This document shows positions 13,427 to 19,187 of a stretch of 19,187 bases of DNA, one piece after another. Location: assembly GCA_050692055.1 (NCBI GenBank), contig JBOGTC010000032.1, positions 1-19,187 of the forward strand. The letters run 5' to 3'. This DNA is from JBOGTC01 sp050692055 (lineage in GTDB: Bacteria > Chloroflexota > Limnocylindria > QHBO01). Below the pieces are notes generated by a model. The model was not told the origin of the DNA and ran no database searches. It saw only the letters and a program-made list of their open reading frames with translations. Positions within the stretch are counted from its first letter, which is position 1. The number at the start of each line of letters is the position of its first letter. A program made the position numbers and the translations under genes.

Positions 13427-13918
13427 TCAGCGGGCCAGATCGGTCACGACGCGCACGGACGGGAGCCGATGCAGCGCATCCGGCGCGACCTTGAGCTTCG
13501 ATGATCGGTTACCGCCGCCGAGGATGATCCAGGGCTGGGCCATGACCCGTTCGTCCACGAGGATCGGCAGATCCTCGGGCAGGCCGAACGGCGTCACGCC
13601 GCCGATCTCCATGCCGGTGAGCGCACGGACGGCATCGGCGCCGGCGAAGGAGGCCTTGCGCACGCCCATCTCCCTGCGCACGACGCGGTTCACGTCGAGC
13701 GTGGTCGTCGCGACCAGGATGCACGCGGCGTAGCTGGGCTCGGCGCCCTTCGACGCGACGACGATGGTGTTGGCGCTCCGCTCGGCCGGAACGCCGTAGT
13801 GCGCCACGAAGGCGGCCGTATCCGCCAGGGCGGGATCGCACTCCATCACCTCGAACCTGACGCCGAGCGCGTCGAGCCGATCCCGGACCGATGGGTGCAA
13901 GCGTCCCTCGCCCGGCAC
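13427..13918 (-). CDS. YbaK/ProX-type aminoacyl-tRNA deacylase
   Basis: A 163-residue cytoplasmic protein of the YbaK/prolyl-tRNA-editing family, which hydrolyses mischarged aminoacyl-tRNAs such as Cys-tRNA-Pro or Ala-tRNA-Pro in trans. Visible features are ERSANTIVVASKG (the strand-turn usually carrying the conserved Lys), MGVRKASFAGADAVRALTGMEIGGVTPFGLP with the family's GGVxPFG motif, and the C-terminal WIILGGGNRSSKLKV. I chose the GTG at 13918, three bases after the stop of the FemAB gene, because family proteins begin about this far from the first helix. GAGGG lies about ten bases upstream. It closes the cell-wall operon. Substrate specificity cannot be read from sequence alone. Confidence 0.88.
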   Translation of the reverse strand: MPGEGRLHPSVRDRLDALGVRFEVMECDPALADTAAFVAHYGVPAERSANTIVVASKGAEPSYAACILVATTTLDVNRVVRREMGVRKASFAGADAVRALTGMEIGGVTPFGLPEDLPILVDERVMAQPWIILGGGNRSSKLKVAPDALHRLPSVRVVTDLAR

Positions 13919-13921
13919 AGG

Positions 13922-14998
13922 TCAAACGCCCTCGACGGTCTCGACCCCGCGGCGCCCGAGGATCCGCAACCGAGCTCGCTGGGCCAGGCCGTAGGCCGGG
14001 ATGGCGAGTCGCAGGGCGGCGTCGGCGGGGGCACGCAGCGGCAGGTCCCGGGCGCCGACGTACTCGATCTCCTCGCCTCCGAATCCCTCCTTGAACTTGC
14101 GGATGCCGCCCGTCGCGAGGCCCCACAGGTCGTAGACGCGGAAGCCCTCCCGCGCGAAGTCGGTGATGGCGGTCCATTTCAGCAGGTAGTTGGCGCGCGA
14201 GTCGCCGCCGCCATCGGTCATGCCACCGTAGGATTCGACCGCGCGCTCGCCACAGGTGAAGTGGAAGAGCGTGGCGACGCGCTCGCCATCGAGCGTGGCG
14301 AACGAGAGCCGGCAGTGGCCGGCCGGAGCGAAGAGCGACCACACGCGCTTGTAGTAGAACGGGGCGCGGGCGACGAATCCGGCCCGCTCGGCGGTGAAGC
14401 GGTAGATGCGGTTGAAGTCCGCCAGCGCGGGAGCGATGAGCTCCGCCGCGCTGGAGCCGTCGAACCGCTCGATCTCGACCCCGCCCCGCTCGGCCCTGTT
14501 CACGTACTGGCGATGCTTGCGCTTGAGGCTCGCGCGCAGCGCGTCCTCGCCAGCAGTCAGGTCGATGATCCGCGTGGTCGGCGGCTGGATCTTCGTGGCC
14601 GCACGCCACGGGAATTCCAGCAGGGCGCGGCCGTACGGCGTCGTGGGCCGCGCCTCGGGGTCGATGCGCACGGTGGCGATCTTCTCGGCGCGGCCGAGGC
14701 GGCGGAGTGCCTCGACCAGCGCATCGCGAACGACCGGATCGTCCAGCGCACCCACCGGCCCGCGCGGGACGTAGGCCAGGTGCCAGCCGATGAGCGGCAC
14801 GCGGCGCAGCAGGAGCTGTGCGCCGGCAATCGGCTCGCCGCGAGACGGGCCAATCGCCAGGCGCAGCGGGCGCCAGCCGCCCATGGCGCGCACCTCGCCC
14901 CACTCCCATAGCTGCGGGAAGGCGTGGTACGGCGTCGACTCGACGAAGCCGTTCCAGGCGTCGCGGTCGTCGACCCGCCAGGCCGTCAGCTCAGCCAT
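13922..14998 (-). CDS. FemAB/FemX-family peptidoglycan peptide-bridge aminoacyltransferase (copy 1)
   Basis: Transfers an amino acid from aminoacyl-tRNA to the side chain of residue 3 of lipid-linked peptidoglycan precursors, at the cytoplasmic membrane face; a member of the GNAT-fold FemABX family. The 358 residues include WNGFVESTPYHAFPQLWEWGEV at the N-terminus, YVPRGPV, RTSLKRKHR-like LRASLKRKHRQYVNRAER in the middle, and the hallmark C-terminal YDLWGLATGGIRKFKEGFGGE. The ATG at 14998 has GGAG eight bases upstream; the ATG six bases earlier has that GGAG too close. It overlaps the murE stop by eight bases. The neighbouring murE and a second FemAB gene fit a bridge-building role. It is clearly diverged from copy 2, so the two are probably not redundant. 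Confidence 0.88.
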   Translation of the reverse strand: MAELTAWRVDDRDAWNGFVESTPYHAFPQLWEWGEVRAMGGWRPLRLAIGPSRGEPIAGAQLLLRRVPLIGWHLAYVPRGPVGALDDPVVRDALVEALRRLGRAEKIATVRIDPEARPTTPYGRALLEFPWRAATKIQPPTTRIIDLTAGEDALRASLKRKHRQYVNRAERGGVEIERFDGSSAAELIAPALADFNRIYRFTAERAGFVARAPFYYKRVWSLFAPAGHCRLSFATLDGERVATLFHFTCGERAVESYGGMTDGGGDSRANYLLKWTAITDFAREGFRVYDLWGLATGGIRKFKEGFGGEEIEYVGARDLPLRAPADAALRLAIPAYGLAQRARLRILGRRGVETVEGV

Positions 14999-16499
14999 CG
15001 GCATCGCTCCCCCAGCCCGCGGCGCGAAGTGCCTTGCGCGCGACCTCGCGGTCGTCCCACGGGAGCTTCTCGGTGCCGTAGAAGATCGAAGTCTCGTGCC
15101 CCTTGCCGGCGAGCAGGATCACGTCACCTTCCCGCGCCAGGCCGACGGCATGCCCGATCGCCTCGCGCCGATCGTCGACGACGAACAACGTCTCGCCGTC
15201 GCGCGCGCCGGCGGCGCGAGCGCCTTCGGCGATCGCCTCATTGATGTCCCGCGGATCCTCGAGGCGCGGGTCCTCGTCGGTGACGATCGTGACGTCCGCC
15301 CGCTCGGCCGCCACCCGGCCCATGGCGGGGCGCTTGGTGGGATCGCGATCGCCGGCCGAGCCGAAGACGGCGATGAGCCGGCCACGCGCCAGCGGCCGCA
15401 GGATGTCGAGGACCTTGCCCAGCGAGTCCGCGGTGTGGGCGTAATCGACCACGATCGTGAACGGCTGGCCCCCATCGATCCGTTCCATCCGTCCCGGCAC
15501 GCCGGCGACGTTCGACAGCGCCTCCGCGGCCGTGGCCAGGTCGACGCCCTCGGCGTGGGCGATCGCGAGCGCGGCCAGGGCGTTCGACACGTTGAAACGT
15601 CCCGGAGTCGGCAGGCTGACCGCTCCGGTCCAGCCGGGCGCGGCCAGGCGGAAGCGGCTGCCTCCGGCCTCGGAGACCAGGTCGGCGGCGCGCAGATCGG
15701 CATCCGCCTCGATGCCATAGGTCAGAACCCGGTCGCCGGCGCGTTCGCGGAAGTAGCCGAACGTATCGTCATCGGCGTTGAGGATGGCGAGCGGCGCCTC
15801 CTCGACGAGCAGCGCCTTGGCCGCGCGGTACGCCTCGAGCGTGCCGTGGAACTCGAGGTGCTCACTGCTGACGGTGGTCACGACGCCCACGTCGAAGCGG
15901 CAGTTGCGCGTGCGCTCAAGGGCCAGGCCGTGCGACGTCGCCTCCATGATCACCGACTCGTTTCCGGCCTCGACCATCTCTGCCAGCAGCTCCTGCAGCT
16001 CGACCGCCTCCGGTGTGGTGTTGCGGTCGTCGTTGGGCCGACGCTCCTCGCCGACGTCGATCGCGACGGTGCCGACCATGCCCGGCCGCCGGCCGGCCGC
16101 GCGCAGCAGGTCCGCGGCGAGGAACGAGGTCGTGGTCTTGCCATCGGTCCCCGTGATGCCCACGACGCGAAGCCGCGTCGACGGCCGGCCGAACCAGTGG
16201 TCCGCCGCGTCCGCCAACGCCCGGCGCGTGCGGTCGACGACGAGCTGCGGCACAGAGACGCCAGGCAGCTCCCGCTGCACGACCACGGCGCGCGATCCGG
16301 CGTCGACGGCGGCCCGCACGAAGTCATGGCCATCCACGTGAACGCCGGGTACGGCGAAGAACAGCGTTCCGGGCGCAGCCCGCCGCGAATCGTAGGCCAG
16401 GGCCGTCACCTCCCCCACCGGCAGGCCCGATACGCGCTCGGGACCGATGACGTCGGTCAGCTCGCCGAGGCCCATGCGGCGCTGGCGCATGATGGTCAT
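14991..16499 (-). CDS. murE: UDP-MurNAc-tripeptide synthetase MurE
   Basis: Cytoplasmic ATP-dependent ligase that adds the third, diamino amino acid to UDP-MurNAc-L-Ala-D-Glu. The 502 residues are full length. Visible are YDSRRAAPGTLFFAVPG (UDP-binding domain), the ATP loop GITGTDGKTTT (114-124), NTTPEA (160-165), EATSHGLALER (186-196), the likely carbamylated Lys228 (EAYRAAKALLVE), VVDYAHTADSL (350-360) and GKGHET (465-470). The specificity loop reads TDEDPRLEDP (407-416): EDPR stands where meso-diaminopimelate enzymes have DNPR. The added residue (Lys, Orn or mDAP) therefore cannot be assigned with certainty. The start ATG overlaps the femAB-2 stop as ATGA. A FemAB gene lies on either side. 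Confidence 0.95.
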   Translation of the reverse strand: MTIMRQRRMGLGELTDVIGPERVSGLPVGEVTALAYDSRRAAPGTLFFAVPGVHVDGHDFVRAAVDAGSRAVVVQRELPGVSVPQLVVDRTRRALADAADHWFGRPSTRLRVVGITGTDGKTTTSFLAADLLRAAGRRPGMVGTVAIDVGEERRPNDDRNTTPEAVELQELLAEMVEAGNESVIMEATSHGLALERTRNCRFDVGVVTTVSSEHLEFHGTLEAYRAAKALLVEEAPLAILNADDDTFGYFRERAGDRVLTYGIEADADLRAADLVSEAGGSRFRLAAPGWTGAVSLPTPGRFNVSNALAALAIAHAEGVDLATAAEALSNVAGVPGRMERIDGGQPFTIVVDYAHTADSLGKVLDILRPLARGRLIAVFGSAGDRDPTKRPAMGRVAAERADVTIVTDEDPRLEDPRDINEAIAEGARAAGARDGETLFVVDDRREAIGHAVGLAREGDVILLAGKGHETSIFYGTEKLPWDDREVARKALRAAGWGSDADG

Positions 16500-17554
16500 C
16501 GGCGCAGCCTGCGAAGCCAGCCGCGCATGATGCCGGCCGCCTCGCGAAGCCGATAGAGGTTCGCGTCCACCACGATGTCCCAGCTCCCGGCCCAGGTCGC
16601 CTCCCGGCCGCCGAACCCCTTCTTAAACAGGCCCACGCCATGCCACGGGTGGTCGGGGCCGGCGTCCGGCGGTGCCACGCCCCACAAATCGTGCGTCCGC
16701 GCGCCGCGTGCGCGGGCGAGACGCATCATCGACCACTGGAGCGCGTAGCTCGCGTAGCGCTTCGGCTCGCCGCGCTCCTCCCGTCGCGAGCCGCTGAACA
16801 GGTAGAAGGACCGATCGCCTTCGAAGACCACCATGCCGGATGCCAGCAGCTCGCCTTCGCGTCGGGCCTCCAGGATCGCCGCCCGTCCGGCTCCGGCCAG
16901 GGCCCGCCAGGCGAGGCGATAGCGCTCAAGCGGTGGCAGAGGAAAGCCGGCGCGCTGCTGGGTCTCTTGCACGAGGGCGTGAAGCGCGTCGATCGGGGCC
17001 AGATCGTCCGCGTCGTCGGCAACGCTGACGTCCACTCCTTCGCGCTCGGCGCGGCGCACGCCGTAGCGCGTGTCCTTGTCGAACTGGCCGATGAGCTCAT
17101 CGTCGTCGCCCAGCTCGACGAGGCGCGTCTGGCCCACCTGCAGCGTGGAATGCACGCGGCGCAACCCGACGTCCGCGAGCCCCAGCAGCTCCCGCGACCC
17201 GGCCTCGAGACGTGGCTCGAGCCTGATGCCGATCGCCCGCTGCGATCCCGCCGCGGCCGCCAGGCCTGCCACGATCGTAGCCAGACGGCCCGAGGCGCGG
17301 CCATCGGCATAGTCGAGGACCGGCCCGTGCGGGACGTACCAGAACGCGTGACCCGCGGGCAGCGACCGGTGCTGAGCGGCGAGCAACGCCACGAGCTCGC
17401 TGGACTCCTCCAGCACGTAGCGGCGCTGTGGCTGGCGATCGAAGGCCGCGACATCGGCCCATGCCCAGTCATGGAGGAAGTCACCGGAAGCATGCGAGGC
17501 CAGGAAGGCCTGCCAGGCGGCAGCATCCGCCGCCGTGGCGGGTCGGAAGCTCAC
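16496..17554 (-). CDS. FemAB/FemX-family peptidoglycan peptide-bridge aminoacyltransferase (copy 2)
   Basis: A second FemAB protein of 352 residues, acting on lipid-linked or nucleotide muropeptide precursors. It begins VSFRPATAADAAAWQAFLAS, with SGDFLHDWAWADV where substrate-side helices begin. FWYVPHGPVLDY follows, then FDKDTRYGVRRAEREGVDV (equivalent to the K-R-rich segment of copy 1), a FYLFSGSRRE strand, and the C-terminal signature HDLWGVAPPD ... GVGLFKKGFGGREATWAGSWD. The GTG start at 17554 overlaps the murJ stop as GTGA, and the stop overlaps the murE start as ATGA. Translation of murJ, this gene and murE should therefore be coupled. The long open frame running upstream through murJ in another register is an artefact of high G+C. 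Confidence 0.87.
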   Translation of the reverse strand: MSFRPATAADAAAWQAFLASHASGDFLHDWAWADVAAFDRQPQRRYVLEESSELVALLAAQHRSLPAGHAFWYVPHGPVLDYADGRASGRLATIVAGLAAAAGSQRAIGIRLEPRLEAGSRELLGLADVGLRRVHSTLQVGQTRLVELGDDDELIGQFDKDTRYGVRRAEREGVDVSVADDADDLAPIDALHALVQETQQRAGFPLPPLERYRLAWRALAGAGRAAILEARREGELLASGMVVFEGDRSFYLFSGSRREERGEPKRYASYALQWSMMRLARARGARTHDLWGVAPPDAGPDHPWHGVGLFKKGFGGREATWAGSWDIVVDANLYRLREAAGIMRGWLRRLRR

Positions 17555-19187
17555 GTCGACCTGCGTCCGAAGCGCCGACCCAGGAGCCCGCGCAGCTGCT
17601 CGATCTCCGGCGAGCGAAGGGCGCCGGCCACGAGCAGGAAGATGGCGGTGCCCGCGGCGGACAGGGCGAGCAGCACGATCAGCCGCCCGAATCCGTGGTC
17701 GAGCAGCCCGGCAAACCACGCCTGTGCCAGCGTCAAACCGCCCAGCATGAGCAGCGCGGCGGCACCGGCCGCGACCGCCGAGCGACCCGCGGAGCGCAGC
17801 AGCGTTCCCTCCTCGACCGATTCCAGCCGCCGGTGCAGGCTCCACAGCAGCCCCAGGACCTCGAGGACGGCGCTGACGCTGAGCGCCAGCGCGAGGCCCT
17901 CCACGCCCATCGGCCCTACCAGCCAGGCCATGAGCGGCACGTTGATGGCCACGGCGATGATCGCCCATATCACCGGCGTGCGGGTGTCCTGCATGGCATA
18001 GAACGAGCGGGTCAGCACGTGGACGACGATGTGGCCGACGAGCCCGATGGCGAAGAAGCCCAGCGCGCTCGCCGTTCTCTGCGCCGACTCCTCGCTGAAC
18101 AGCCCGTACTGAAAGAAGACCGAGGCCAGCGGCTCGCGCAGCACGATCATGATGGCGGTCAGGATCGCGCCAACGAAGACGAGGACACGGAGGCTGCCGG
18201 CCACCTGGCGCCGGATCTCGCTCTTGCGGCCGAGCGCCGCGTCGCGGCTGAACGTCGGGAAGAGCGCCACCGCGATGCTGACGCCCACTACCCCCACCGG
18301 GATCTGGCTCAGCTGGAAGGCGTAGTTGTAGGCCGTCACGCTGCCCTCCGGCAGGCCCGAGGCGAGCACCGTGGAGACGATGAAGTTGAGCTGCCCGGCC
18401 GCCAGGCCCAGCATGCGAGGACCCATGAGCCACACGACGCGACGGACGCCGGGATGCCCGAGACCGATGGTCAGGTCGTAGCGCTGCCCCACCCTGGCCA
18501 GGTTGGGCAGCTGGACGGCGAGGTGCGCCAGCGAGCCGACGGCGACGCCGACGGCCAGGCCCTCGACACCCATGACGGGCGCCAGGAAGGCCGCCGCCAG
18601 GATGATGGCGAGGTTGTAGAGCAGCGGCGCGATGGCCGGCACGGTGAACTGCTGGTAGCTGTTGAGGATGCCGGTGACCACGGCGCCCATGCCGATGAGC
18701 ACGGGGCTGATGAGCATCACCCTCGTCATGCGCACCGCCAGCTCGGTGGTGGGGGCGTCGAAGCCGGGCGCCACGAGCGGCACGATGGCCGGCGCGAAGA
18801 TCGCCATCACCAGGCTCAGGCCGGCAAGCGCGATGAGCACCAGGTTGATGACGCTGCTGGCCAGCTGCCACGCCTCGCGCTCCTGGCCCCTGGCCCGGTA
18901 GCTGGAGAAGACCGGGATCAGCGCCGCGCTCAGGGCGCCGGCCACGACGAGCTGAAAGATGGCGTCGGGAATGCGAAAGGCGGCGAAGTACGCGTCGAGC
19001 TCGCGGCTGGCGCCGAACTGCGAGCCGATGACCAGCAGCCGGATCCCGCCCAGCAGCCGGCTGACGAGCGCGGCGGTGGTCAGGATCAGGCTGGCCGTGA
19101 GCAGCACCCGTCCCGCCGAGGCGCCCCCGGACGGTGCCGGGGCCGGGCTGGGGGCGACCGACGGCGTCGTGCCCTCGGCGCCCGTCA
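17551..19187 (-). CDS. murJ: Lipid II flippase MurJ (MviN), start at or beyond window edge
   Basis: Polytopic inner-membrane protein of the MOP superfamily that moves lipid II across the membrane. The visible part contains at least a dozen hydrophobic segments and typical motifs: LVSRLLGGIRLLVIGSQFGASRELDAYFAAFRIPD at the first helices, VAGALSAALIPVFSSY, AYNYAFQLSQIPVGVVGVSIAVALFPTFSRDAA, and YAMQDTRTPVIWAI. A GTG at 19107 would give 518 residues. The same frame continues to the right edge and encodes a Pro/Ala/Ser-rich stretch (SVAPSPAPAPSGGASAG), and the last two window bases read TG in frame. The true start may therefore be an ATG or GTG split by the edge, giving 545 residues. It is the first visible gene of the operon with femAB-2, murE, femAB-1 and ybaK, and ends in a GTGA overlap. 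Confidence 0.94.
   Translation of the reverse strand, partial: TGAEGTTPSVAPSPAPAPSGGASAGRVLLTASLILTTAALVSRLLGGIRLLVIGSQFGASRELDAYFAAFRIPDAIFQLVVAGALSAALIPVFSSYRARGQEREAWQLASSVINLVLIALAGLSLVMAIFAPAIVPLVAPGFDAPTTELAVRMTRVMLISPVLIGMGAVVTGILNSYQQFTVPAIAPLLYNLAIILAAAFLAPVMGVEGLAVGVAVGSLAHLAVQLPNLARVGQRYDLTIGLGHPGVRRVVWLMGPRMLGLAAGQLNFIVSTVLASGLPEGSVTAYNYAFQLSQIPVGVVGVSIAVALFPTFSRDAALGRKSEIRRQVAGSLRVLVFVGAILTAIMIVLREPLASVFFQYGLFSEESAQRTASALGFFAIGLVGHIVVHVLTRSFYAMQDTRTPVIWAIIAVAINVPLMAWLVGPMGVEGLALALSVSAVLEVLGLLWSLHRRLESVEEGTLLRSAGRSAVAAGAAALLMLGGLTLAQAWFAGLLDHGFGRLIVLLALSAAGTAIFLLVAGALRSPEIEQLRGLLGRRFGRRST

Noticed and set aside
13509..14909. Minus-strand open frame of 466 codons across femAB-1 and ybaK
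   Set aside because: Off-register reading of both genes with Arg/Ala-rich low-complexity product. The proper frames give clear family matches.
16496..18871. A 791-codon minus-strand open frame that would fuse femAB-2 to a long N-terminal region
   Set aside because: Its first 440 or so codons run through murJ in a wrong register and give low-complexity Arg/Ala/Gly sequence. Only the part from 17554 onward is a real FemAB protein, with a GTGA-coupled start.

Overview
This is a G+C-rich bacterial chromosome segment (about two-thirds G+C by eye, strong G/C third positions) that is almost fully coding. All identifiable housekeeping genes lie on the minus strand and two genes lie on the plus strand. 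The mix fits a high-GC, deep-branching monoderm-like bacterium: a non-discriminating-type AspRS, a long bifunctional-type Rel, FemAB peptidoglycan-branching enzymes beside murE, and promoters that look leaderless. Chloroflexota is my best guess, from general familiarity only and with low confidence.

Layout in minus-strand transcription order, from the right edge leftward. (1) 19187-13427 is a tight cell-wall operon: murJ (its start may lie just past the edge), femAB-2, murE, femAB-1 and a YbaK-type aminoacyl-tRNA deacylase. Junctions are GTGA or ATGA overlaps, an 8-base overlap, or a 3-base gap. (2) 13376-11160 is a RelA/SpoT-family (p)ppGpp synthetase/hydrolase with its own probable promoter. 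(3) 11083-9161 is a three-gene unit: a 92-residue unknown protein, a YjbR/MmcQ-family protein (GTGA overlap) and hisS. (4) A plus-strand gene for an unknown membrane protein (8355-9158) sits between hisS and aspS. (5) 8308-6509 is aspS. (6) 6508-5566 holds a structured non-coding stretch, a solitary plus-strand ectoine synthase gene (ectC, 5882-6265) and a 316-base divergent intergenic region with repeats at a 50-base pitch. (7) 5565-1 runs cysteine desulfurase, mnmA (ATGA overlap), a small membrane protein, a DUF948 protein, a YtxH protein and alaS, which is cut by the left edge.

The minus-strand order relA, hisS, aspS, cysteine desulfurase, mnmA, alaS resembles the block known from Bacillus (relA ... 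hisS-aspS ... yrvO-mnmA ... alaS). It joins translation fidelity, tRNA U34 thiolation and the stringent response. Two plus-strand genes interrupt it, ectC and the 8355-9158 membrane protein. The ectC insertion has unusual non-coding DNA on both sides: a repeat array upstream and competing inverted repeats downstream.

The observations most worth checking are the orphan ectC with its repeat array, the competing hairpins at 6338-6475, the recurring TA-N3-T box 6-10 bases before start codons, the Rel protein with an acidic synthetase motif but an intact hydrolase site, and the murE/FemAB pair with a non-canonical MurE specificity motif.
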